Source: Alistipes sp. CAG:268
GTDB lineage: Bacteria > Bacteroidota > Bacteroidia > Bacteroidales > Rikenellaceae
Length of the DNA stretch: 13,529 bases
Direction: 5' to 3'
NCBI GenBank assembly: GCA_000434235.1
Contig: FR891963.1
Location: 1-13,529 of the forward strand
Numbering within the stretch: the stretch's first letter is position 1; each line of letters begins with the position of its first letter. The notes under the pieces are model-generated. The model searched no databases. It had not been told where the DNA came from and worked only from the letters and a program-made list of their open reading frames with translations. A program made the translations under genes and the position numbers. Positions 7,105 through 13,529 of this stretch are shown here, in pieces.

Positions 7105-9471
7105 CTACATGCGGTCCTTGTCCTCGGCGGCTCCGGCCTCGATGCTCCGCTGCCGGAATGCCTTGCCGGCCTGGAAGTTGTACGTGAGGCCGATCACATA
7201 CGAGCGGCTGCACCATGTCTGCCTGCAGCGGAGGTTGCGCACGAACCCTTCGCCTTTCGCCTCGATGCGCTGGGGACTGTCTGTCAAATTCGCGACCTTG
7301 CACGTGAGCGTGAAGCGCTCGCCGAAACGTTTCTTGATGGCGGCATGGACGAGGTGCATCGGCTTGACGGCCACGTTGCCCAACTCGACGCGGCTCTGAT
7401 ACGAGTAGGAGAGGTCGATGAAGAAGTTGGCCGGGAGCGTGATGGTCGTCGCGGCGTTGGCCATCAGGATGTTCTGGAAACTCTCCGGGGCGTGTTGGTC
7501 CAGACGCTGGCCGCGGCGCATGTAGTTGGCCTGGATGTTCAGCTGCATCCATTTCGTCGGCTGGAAGGGGAGGCTCACCGAGGCATACCACGTCTTCGTG
7601 TTGTCGAAGTTCACCCAGTGGATGCCGAGCATGTCGGGGTTGTCCTTATCGGCGCGTATCGTCTGGTTGATCTCGTCCTTCTGGAGCTCCACGCCGGCCG
7701 TGAGGGTGTATCTGTGGCCGAGTACGAGCGTCAGGCTGATATCCTGCTCGTATGCGGGGGCGAGCAGCGGGTTTCCGGTCTGGTAGGTGTAGTCCGAGAT
7801 CTGCGTGCGCTGGGGCGTGAGGCACCAGAACCGCGGCCGTTCGATCGTGCGGGCATACTGGGCGACGATCGAGTGCCCCCGCTCCTTCGAGAATTGCCAG
7901 GAGAGGTTGGCGTTGGGGAAGAGCGAGAAGTAGTCCTGTCCGACGTCGTTGCGCCCGTAGGTGTGGGTGTACTCTCCGCGCAGTCCGGCCACCAGGCTCC
8001 AGCGCCCGAGGTTGGCCGTCACGACGCCGTAGGCCGCCGTGATGTGCTCCGTGTAGTTGATCACGAAACTCTGGTCGTCGTTGCGCACCCAGGCCCCCTC
8101 GTCGCTGTATTCATACAGGGCGTCGTTGCGCATCTCGTTGCGGGTGTATTTGGCTCCCGTTTTGAGGCTCCAGCGGGGCGAGAAGTTCTTCTCGAGGGCG
8201 AGCGTCAGCGCCGCCACGTCGTAGCTGCTCCGCGTGCGGTCGCGGTAGAGCGAATCGACTGCCGCCGCAAGCCCCTCCCCGGTCGTGAGGCTCCGGTTGC
8301 GGTGCCCGATCCCCGTGTTGCGGTGCGCGTAGTCGCCCAGCACCTTGAACGTCGAACCCAGCGTGTCGATCTTCCACACATAGTTGAATGTCCCCTCGTA
8401 ACCGTCGGTGATGTCGCTGCCGATGTAGCGGCTCGCGGTGTTCGTGCGGCTTTCGGCCGTGAGGTCGGTTGTCCCTTCGGTCTCGTTCTGCGTGTTGAGG
8501 TGCAGGTAGGAGAACTCGGCCCCGAGGCTGTGGCGGTCGTTGATCGAGACTATTGCCCCGAGCGTCGCCCCTCCGTTGCGGTCGTCCGACGCATCCTCCG
8601 ACCGGGCCGCCAGCTGCTTGTTGCTGAGCGTGTAGTCGGTTCGCTCGGAGGTTCGCATCGTCGAGTTGCCGAGCGATCCCCATGCCGACGCGTTGAAGTC
8701 CCACTTGCCCGTGTGCGCCGCAACGTTCGCACCCGGGTAGTAGACGTGTACGATGTCGCTCTGTTGCGTCCGCATCGAGACCGACCCCTGCACGCCGTTC
8801 TCGCGCTGCTTGCGGAGCGTGATGCGGATGATGCCGCCCGAGGCGTCGGCGTCGTGGTCGGCTCCCGTGACGGGTACCACCTCGATCTTCTGGATCTCCT
8901 CGGCGCGCAGCGAGCGCAGGTAGGCGGCCAGCTGTTCGGGTTCGAGCCTCAGCTCGCGGTCGTTGATGAATACCTTCGTGCCGCTCTTGCCGTTGATCGA
9001 GATCTTCTCGTCGTTGATCCATACGCCGGGTGCCCGTTCGAGCAGTTCGATGCCGTCCTTGCCGATGGCGGCCGGGGCGTTGGCCACATCCATCACAAAC
9101 CGGTCGGCTTCGCGCCGTACCAGCCGGGCCTTGACCACGACCCCCTCGATCTGTGTCGTGCCGCTTTTCATCACGAAATCCCCCAGATCGTTCTCCTGTT
9201 CGACCTTCACCTGCTGCGTCAGGGATTCATAGCCGAGATACTGGATGCGGAGCGTGTAGTCGCCCGCCGGGGCCTTCAGCTCGAAGCGACCCTCGCCGTC
9301 GGTGGTCATTCCGGCAACCTGTTCCGCATCCTTCAGCAGCACGACGGTCGCATACTCCACGGCTTCGCCCTGTTCATTCACCACGCGTCCCTTCGAGGGG
9401 AACAACCGGGCCGCAAAAGCCCCCTGTGCCGTAAAGGCCATCATCACAATCCAGGTAATCAGTGTTTTCAT
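7105..9471 (-). CDS. TonB-dependent receptor, OMP_b-brl_3-like, with carboxypeptidase-D-like N-domain
   Basis: Outer-membrane beta-barrel receptor, 788 residues. A Sec signal peptide spans 1-20 (ends GAFA). A CarboxypepD_reg-like beta-sandwich covers about 27-102 (GRVVNEQGEAVEYATV, then GYESLTQQV), followed by IEGVVVKA (108-115). A plug domain covers about 120-222 (VFINDREL, then DADASGGIIRITLRK), and a large barrel of repeated amphipathic strands ends with SYVIGLTYNFQAGKAF and a polar tail of about 20 residues. Such receptors take up iron complexes, vitamins, peptides or glycans with TonB energy. There is no adjacent SusD-like lipoprotein and the layout is unlike SusC, so a glycan substrate is not implied by the neighbouring GH operon. 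A terminator at 9663-9701 and its own promoter region separate it from that operon. The ligand is unknown. Confidence 0.9.
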   Translation of the reverse strand: MKTLITWIVMMAFTAQGAFAARLFPSKGRVVNEQGEAVEYATVVLLKDAEQVAGMTTDGEGRFELKAPAGDYTLRIQYLGYESLTQQVKVEQENDLGDFVMKSGTTQIEGVVVKARLVRREADRFVMDVANAPAAIGKDGIELLERAPGVWINDEKISINGKSGTKVFINDRELRLEPEQLAAYLRSLRAEEIQKIEVVPVTGADHDADASGGIIRITLRKQRENGVQGSVSMRTQQSDIVHVYYPGANVAAHTGKWDFNASAWGSLGNSTMRTSERTDYTLSNKQLAARSEDASDDRNGGATLGAIVSINDRHSLGAEFSYLHLNTQNETEGTTDLTAESRTNTASRYIGSDITDGYEGTFNYVWKIDTLGSTFKVLGDYAHRNTGIGHRNRSLTTGEGLAAAVDSLYRDRTRSSYDVAALTLALEKNFSPRWSLKTGAKYTRNEMRNDALYEYSDEGAWVRNDDQSFVINYTEHITAAYGVVTANLGRWSLVAGLRGEYTHTYGRNDVGQDYFSLFPNANLSWQFSKERGHSIVAQYARTIERPRFWCLTPQRTQISDYTYQTGNPLLAPAYEQDISLTLVLGHRYTLTAGVELQKDEINQTIRADKDNPDMLGIHWVNFDNTKTWYASVSLPFQPTKWMQLNIQANYMRRGQRLDQHAPESFQNILMANAATTITLPANFFIDLSYSYQSRVELGNVAVKPMHLVHAAIKKRFGERFTLTCKVANLTDSPQRIEAKGEGFVRNLRCRQTWCSRSYVIGLTYNFQAGKAFRQRSIEAGAAEDKDRM

Positions 9472-9499
9472 ACTATTTTGTTATTTTCTGTATTTTGTC

Positions 9500-9562
9500 G
9501 TGCACTTTAGAATGCACTACAAATATATGGAAAAATATTAATAGTATGTATAACATAATACT
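9500..9562 (-). promoter_or_regulatory. AT-rich promoter region of the TonB-dependent receptor with two dyads
   Basis: On the minus strand 9520-9527 reads TATATTTG, matching the -7 consensus TAnnTTTG, 48 bases before the start codon at 9471. The expected -33 position lacks TTTG. It instead falls in an imperfect palindrome at 9543-9562 (AGTATGTAT, AAC, ATAATACT). A second dyad, GTGCA (9500-9504) with TGCAC (9513-9517), sits in the predicted leader; the same segment also holds TGCACT twice, 12 bases apart. These could be operators, which is inference. The AT content contrasts sharply with the genes on either side. Confidence 0.5.
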
Positions 9563-9662
9563 GAATTTTGCATAATTTTTTTGATACCTATAATATAAGG
9601 CACTGCTTCTTACTTTTGGGGACAGGCGGGCGGAATGTGTTGAAAGTAGAATCGGGAGTATG

Positions 9663-9701
9663 AAAAACCGCCTTTGCATGGGCAGGACCATACAAAGGCG
9701 G
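9663..9701 (-). terminator. Rho-independent terminator of the GH127 operon
   Basis: Read on the minus strand, CCGCCTTTGTATGG pairs with CCATGCAAAGGCGG over 14 bp (one G-U pair) around a 6-base loop, followed directly by TTTTTC. On the plus strand the wobble becomes an A-C mismatch and no T-run follows, so it belongs to the minus-strand operon, 73 bases past the GH127 stop. The rest of the 9472-9774 gap holds the receptor promoter region and nothing else I can recognise. Confidence 0.88.
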
Positions 9702-9774
9702 CAGCGCTGTGCGCGGTTCCTTGGGGGTGTGTGCTGTTCGTTTACGGTCTGAAGTGATCTTTTTGCCGATCCGT

Positions 9775-12240
9775 TCAGTCGAACCGGATCTCCGAGATGC
9801 CGACGGTCCGTTCGGCGCGGGGTGTCATATCGATCCTTACAGCCTCACACCGCAGCGGGGCAGCTGCCGGATGAACTACATTGAACCGGTCGGGCTGTGT
9901 CTGGTACGAATCCGTGATATAGAGCTCCATCGGGCACCACACACCCTCCGTGAGGCAGGAGACGCTCCACGATTCGGGCAGCTCCACCTTCCGGCCGCAT
10001 ACCCAGAATACCGATATGGCGGAGAGCTCCACCGGCCGGTCGAACGAAATCTCGATCCGGGGCGTGCGGTCTTCGATCCGTGAAACCCATTTCTGGATAT
10101 TGTCCTCGTCTGAGCGCCGGGCCGCCTTGCCGTCGCATACGGTTGCCGGAGGGGTGCCTTCGGCCGCCGAACTGGCCTGTACCGAGGCGATCCGGTCGGC
10201 GATCGTCTCCTCTGTACGCTCGGCCGCTCTATGTTCGCCCCGGTTGGGAATCCATATGCGCATGCTTTGGTTGTCGCCCCGGTTGCACCAGGCATAATAG
10301 GGTATGAAGCGCACCGTCACGTCCGATTCGGCCATATCCTCGCCGGTTCTGCTTCCGGGAAGATCGATTCGTGGAATCCCCTGCAGGACTCCTTCCGAGA
10401 CAGTCCGGACGTCGGCCTGGCCCTTTCCGAGCTGCAGTTGCTGCACGGTGCCGTTGTCCGCCTCTTCGGCGCAGTAGACCAGCGGCCCCCGGGTGACGGC
10501 CGAGGTGCCGACGTTCTCTTCGACCCGCCCGTCGCACCGTACCCGCCGCACGGGCATCGGCAGATTCAGCTCCACGACATCGCCCTTTTTCCACTTTCGG
10601 TCGATGACCGCAAACCCGTTCTCCATGCGGTACTCGGCCGTTCGCCCGTTCACGCGCACTTCGATCTCTTCGTCCGTCGTGTCCTGGTAGGTGTAGAGCC
10701 CGCCGGGCATGAACTGCCCTTGGGAACACCACGTGGGGATCCGCATGCAGAGCCCGAACCGCATCGCCTTTTCCGGCGTCAGCTCCACGCGCACCCGTCC
10801 GTCGAACGGATAGCCGGACCGTTGCTCGATCCCTACCGCCGAATCCTCCATCGGCACACTGGTCCGGCTGCTCCCGTAGAGCGTGAGATAGAGGCGGCTG
10901 TTGTCGTAGGCATACATGTAACCGGGGATCTGGAGGATCATCCGGGAGATGTTCGGCGGGCAGCAGGCACATCCGAACCACGGCACCCGGCCGCCAGCCC
11001 CGTGGTTGAACCGGTATTCGTTGTCGGCCTCCAGCGGATTGACATAGAAGAACCGGTCGCCCGAGAGGCTGATTCCCGCCAGGGCGTTGTTGAAGATCGA
11101 GACCTCGGCCACATCGAGGTATTCGGCCTTTCCGCTGCTCAGGAACATCCCCTGGTTGAAGAACACGTTTCCTACGGCGGCACAGGTCTCGTCGTATGCG
11201 GTTTTGTTGGGCAGTTCGTACTCCGCACCGAAGCCCTCCATGCCGGCCACTGCGCCCAGTCCGCCCGTGATGTGCATGCGGGTCGATACGAGGTTCGTCC
11301 AGATCGAACGCAGCGCCCGTTCGTAGTCGTTCCGCCCGGTGAGCGCATCGACCTGGGCCATGGCGGTATAGAGATAGGCGGCCCTGACGGCATGACCCAC
11401 GGGCTTCATCTGTTCGGCTACGGGCAGGTGCTGCTGGGCGTAGCTCGGGGCCAGTACCCCTTCGCCGTCGGGGCGGAACGTTACGCCCCGGATGTCGAGA
11501 AACCGCTTGGCCATCTCCAGATAGAGCCCGTCGCCCGTCACGCGGTAGAGTTTGCAGAGCGCCAGCTCGATCTCCTCGTGCCCGGGGGCCTGCATGACCG
11601 GTTTGCCTCCGTTGTAGTCGGGATCGCCCTCGAAGAAGACCCGATTGACATGCCGGGCGTTCCTGATGGCGATGTCGAGCAGCGAGCGTTTCCCCGTAGC
11701 CTGATAGTAGGCCACGGCCGCTTCGTAGAGGTGGCCGACGTTGTACAGTTCGTGGCTGTAGTTGAGCAGCGAATAGGGCCTGTCTCCCATGTCCGGGATA
11801 CTGGGGTTGTGGCAGATGTGCGAAATGTAGAGGTATCCGTCTGCCTGTTGGGAGGCGCCGATCAATCCGATCGTCTCATCCATGAATGCCTCCAGTTTTG
11901 CGTCGCGGCGGGCCATGAGCGAATAGGCCACGCCCTCCATCACCTTGTAGAGGTCCGAGCTGATGAACCGGTGGGGTTCGGGCAGTTCCGTCTCTTCTCC
12001 GCGCATGTAGGCCGCACAACGGCGGAACCTCTCGACGGCCGGTCCGCACTGGCTGACCGAGAACGGAACCGTGACGTCGAGTTCCGTCCGCATGCGGTCG
12101 GCCCAGAATCCGCCGGTCAGCGTCACCTCGTTGAACGGGACGGGCGTGATCGTCCCGGCTTTTTTCTCCGGTGCGGCCGATGCCTCCGTGCCGGGCAGGG
12201 CGAAGAGGAGCAGCAGGAGTATCCTTGCGTTTCGGTTCAT
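9775..12240 (-). CDS. Secreted GH127 enzyme, probable beta-L-arabinofuranosidase (DUF1680)
   Basis: Glycoside hydrolase family 127, 821 residues. Known family activities are retaining beta-L-arabinofuranosidase (HypBA1 of Bifidobacterium) and, in Bacteroides, release of aceric acid from rhamnogalacturonan II. The key HypBA1 residues have counterparts: acid/base Glu322 matches Glu335 in GMEGFG; zinc ligands Glu338 and Cys340 match Glu351 and Cys353 in YDETCAA; and WFGCACCPPN (421-430) supplies the nucleophilic Cys426 and zinc ligand Cys427. The alpha/alpha barrel covers about 35-435 and beta-sandwich domains lie at about 440-665. A C-terminal F5/8 type C-like domain (about 683-821, PRIEISFDRPVELSAISVFW) may bind sugar. 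A Sec signal peptide (1-22, ends EASA) points to the periplasm or surface. It follows the mutarotase gene by 12 bases in one operon. Exact linkage specificity is not readable from sequence. Confidence 0.93.
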   Translation of the reverse strand: MNRNARILLLLLFALPGTEASAAPEKKAGTITPVPFNEVTLTGGFWADRMRTELDVTVPFSVSQCGPAVERFRRCAAYMRGEETELPEPHRFISSDLYKVMEGVAYSLMARRDAKLEAFMDETIGLIGASQQADGYLYISHICHNPSIPDMGDRPYSLLNYSHELYNVGHLYEAAVAYYQATGKRSLLDIAIRNARHVNRVFFEGDPDYNGGKPVMQAPGHEEIELALCKLYRVTGDGLYLEMAKRFLDIRGVTFRPDGEGVLAPSYAQQHLPVAEQMKPVGHAVRAAYLYTAMAQVDALTGRNDYERALRSIWTNLVSTRMHITGGLGAVAGMEGFGAEYELPNKTAYDETCAAVGNVFFNQGMFLSSGKAEYLDVAEVSIFNNALAGISLSGDRFFYVNPLEADNEYRFNHGAGGRVPWFGCACCPPNISRMILQIPGYMYAYDNSRLYLTLYGSSRTSVPMEDSAVGIEQRSGYPFDGRVRVELTPEKAMRFGLCMRIPTWCSQGQFMPGGLYTYQDTTDEEIEVRVNGRTAEYRMENGFAVIDRKWKKGDVVELNLPMPVRRVRCDGRVEENVGTSAVTRGPLVYCAEEADNGTVQQLQLGKGQADVRTVSEGVLQGIPRIDLPGSRTGEDMAESDVTVRFIPYYAWCNRGDNQSMRIWIPNRGEHRAAERTEETIADRIASVQASSAAEGTPPATVCDGKAARRSDEDNIQKWVSRIEDRTPRIEISFDRPVELSAISVFWVCGRKVELPESWSVSCLTEGVWCPMELYITDSYQTQPDRFNVVHPAAAPLRCEAVRIDMTPRAERTVGISEIRFD

Positions 12241-12252
12241 GGTCGGGGTCCT

Positions 12253-13404
12253 TTATTTGTCGGTTTCGAAGGCGTAGACGGTATGCTGCGAGTAGACCTC
12301 GCCGGGACGGAGTACGGCCGACGGGAAATTCGGGTGGTTGGGGGCGTCGGGGAAATTCTGTGTCTCCAGGGCGATTCCCGTGCGGAATGCGTGCCGGTCA
12401 CCCCGCTTGCCCGTCTCCCGTCCGTCCATGCCCTGACCTGCATAGAATTGCAGCCCGGGTTGGTCGGTGAGTATCCGCATGCGGATTCCGGTAGCCGGTT
12501 CGTAGAGTTCGGCCGCGGGAGCGATTTCGTGCGGGCGGTAGTTGTCGAGCACCCAGTTGTGGTCATACCCGTTGCCGAACCGGAGCGGTTCGTACGATCG
12601 GTCGTCGATCCGCTCTCCGATCGTGCGGGGCGTGCGGAAGTCGAGCGGCGTGCCTTCCACCTCAAGCAGTTCTCCCGTGGGGATCAGCCCGGCGTCGGTC
12701 GGCGTGAATCTGGAGGCATGGATCGTCAGCAGGTGCGAATCCGTCGAACGGGCCGTCGTGCCGTGCAGGTTGTAGTATACATGGCTGGTCGGGTTGAGCA
12801 CCGTCGGGGCGTCGGTCGTTGCCGAGTAGTCGATCTTCAGCTCGTTGTTGCGCGTCAGCGTATAGGTTACCGTGATGTCGAGGTTCCCGGGATATCCCTC
12901 CTCGCCGTCGGGCGAGCGGTAGGAGAGGGCGAGCGCCGGGTCTCCTTCGGGCGAGGAGAACTCCTCCGCCTCCCAGACGCGGCATTCGAATCCGCCGCTG
13001 CCGCCGTGCAGGTGGTTCTCTCCGTTGTTGATCGTGAGCCGGTGCTCCCTGCCGTCGAGCGTGAACCGGCCCTTGCCGATCCGGTTTCCGTAGCGGCCCA
13101 CGATCGGACCGCAGTAGTTGTCCGTGGAGGCGATATAGTCTCCGATCTTCTCGAACCCCCATACGACGTCCCGGAACACTCCGTCGGCCGACGGAACCCA
13201 AAGGGCGACGATCCGGGCACCGTAGTTGGTGATCTGTACCGTCATCCCGTTGTCGTTGCACAACGTATAGAGGCCGGTTTGCCGGCCGTCGATCTCGGTG
13301 CGGAACGCTTCGTCGTCGAGCAGTTCGACTCCGTTGCCGCCCGGAGCGTTTGTGCAGGAACCGAGCAGAACCGAAGCGGTCAGGAAAAGGAAAATTCGTC
13401 TCAT
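12253..13404 (-). CDS. Lipoprotein aldose 1-epimerase (mutarotase, GalM family)
   Basis: Interconverts alpha and beta anomers of aldoses; 383 residues, typical for GalM. Recognisable sites are NHLHGG (130-135), TSHVYYNLHG (206-215) with the catalytic-type His208, DHNWVLD (281-287) and LETQNFPDA (346-354) with Glu347 as the likely catalytic base. The N-terminus is a lipoprotein signal with lipobox LGSC and Cys17, so unlike cytoplasmic GalM it should be anchored in the periplasm or outer membrane. It lies between a probable GH43 gene (31 bases upstream) and GH127 (12 bases downstream). This suggests that it acts on sugars, probably L-arabinose, released by those enzymes before import. Substrate preference is inference. 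Confidence 0.94.
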   Translation of the reverse strand: MRRIFLFLTASVLLGSCTNAPGGNGVELLDDEAFRTEIDGRQTGLYTLCNDNGMTVQITNYGARIVALWVPSADGVFRDVVWGFEKIGDYIASTDNYCGPIVGRYGNRIGKGRFTLDGREHRLTINNGENHLHGGSGGFECRVWEAEEFSSPEGDPALALSYRSPDGEEGYPGNLDITVTYTLTRNNELKIDYSATTDAPTVLNPTSHVYYNLHGTTARSTDSHLLTIHASRFTPTDAGLIPTGELLEVEGTPLDFRTPRTIGERIDDRSYEPLRFGNGYDHNWVLDNYRPHEIAPAAELYEPATGIRMRILTDQPGLQFYAGQGMDGRETGKRGDRHAFRTGIALETQNFPDAPNHPNFPSAVLRPGEVYSQHTVYAFETDK

Positions 13405-13435
13405 GACTGGGTATGTGTCGTTTGTTATGGATGTA

Positions 13436-13529
13436 TTATTTGCCGATCCGGACGGGTTTGATGCCGCCGAACGTGATCTTTACGGGTTTGATGAACCCTT
13501 CGTCGTCGAATTCCATCCGGTCGATGCAG
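13436..13529 (-). CDS. C-terminal end of a probable GH43 glycoside hydrolase (partial)
   Basis: Only the last 30 codons are inside the window, ending at the TAA at 13436-13438. The fragment contains CIDRMEFDDEGFIKPVKITF followed by GGIKPVRIGK. This resembles the C-terminal strand pattern (R-M-x-[YF]-x-x-[DE]-G-x-I-x-P-V-x-x-T) of GH43 enzymes, which include arabinofuranosidases, arabinanases and xylosidases. The stop is 31 bases before the mutarotase ATG on the same strand, so it is probably the preceding gene of the same operon. Family assignment from 30 residues is tentative; the gene itself is well supported by frame and context. Confidence 0.55.
   Translation of the reverse strand, partial: CIDRMEFDDEGFIKPVKITFGGIKPVRIGK

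Noticed and set aside
7345..9510. A 721-codon plus-strand open frame opposite the TonB-dependent receptor
   Set aside because: Antisense shadow of a clear outer-membrane receptor; its composition is that of complementary GC-rich codons and it runs into the receptor promoter.
9595..9660. Possible mobile-element end or attachment site near TTACTTTTGGGGACAGG
   Set aside because: No matching inverted or direct repeat, transposase or integrase is present in the window.
9473..9691. A 72-codon minus-strand frame between the GH127 and receptor genes
   Set aside because: Its start lies inside the terminator hairpin and its body covers the receptor's -7 box and leader, so it is unlikely to be translated.
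7105..12240. TonB-dependent receptor and GH127 as a SusC-containing PUL pair
   Set aside because: The receptor lacks a SusD partner and SusC-like layout, and a terminator plus a separate promoter region lie between the two genes.
10231..13461. A 1076-codon plus-strand open frame opposite the GH127 and mutarotase genes
   Set aside because: It is antisense to two genes with intact catalytic motifs and crosses both of their boundaries. Its product is His/Arg/Val/Gly-rich without domains, as expected from the complement of GC-rich codons.

Overview
The window reads as chromosomal DNA from a member of the Bacteroidota, most likely a GC-rich Bacteroidales such as Alistipes/Rikenellaceae. This rests on three observations: Bacteroidota-type promoters (TAnnTTTG -7 boxes) ahead of several transcription units; protein types typical of the phylum (an OMP_b-brl_3-like TonB-dependent receptor with a carboxypeptidase-D-like N-domain, short Bacteroidota-type Wza, GH127/GH43 enzymes, lipoprotein mutarotase); and GC-rich genes interrupted by short AT-rich promoter regions. 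The genus is inference; no rRNA or tRNA gene is present to confirm it.

Layout. Positions 1-2647 (minus strand) hold the start of a surface-polysaccharide export operon: a Wza-like outer-membrane lipoprotein, then 9 bases later a Wzc-like chain-length regulator/BY-kinase that runs off the left edge just after its Walker A motif. A 537-base gap (2648-3184) follows. It has a -7 box facing each way and a 390-base GC-rich stretch without a convincing gene. Positions 3185-7020 (plus strand) hold a cytoplasmic GH13 glycosidase and then a unit driven by a strong promoter at 4473-4504: a TPM-domain membrane protein with a zinc ribbon, LemA, and a ten-helix EamA/DMT transporter, closed by a strong hairpin terminator. 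A TonB-dependent receptor (7105-9471, minus) converges on that terminator and has its own AT-rich promoter region with two dyads. Positions 9775-13529 (minus) form a carbohydrate operon: the last 30 codons of a probable GH43 enzyme, a lipoprotein aldose 1-epimerase and a secreted GH127 enzyme, followed by a clear terminator at 9663-9701.

Function. The right-hand operon looks like part of a polysaccharide-utilisation system for L-arabinofuranose-containing plant glycans: GH43 and GH127 would release L-arabinose in the periplasm and the mutarotase would equilibrate its anomers. The left-hand operon exports capsule or exopolysaccharide. The middle unit pairs TPM and LemA, a recurrent pairing of poorly understood envelope proteins, with a metabolite exporter.

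I see no CRISPR array, insertion sequence, phage gene, tRNA or rRNA. I do not see a clearly new multi-gene system. The least explained parts are the 2799-3184 stretch and the TPM/LemA/EamA grouping.
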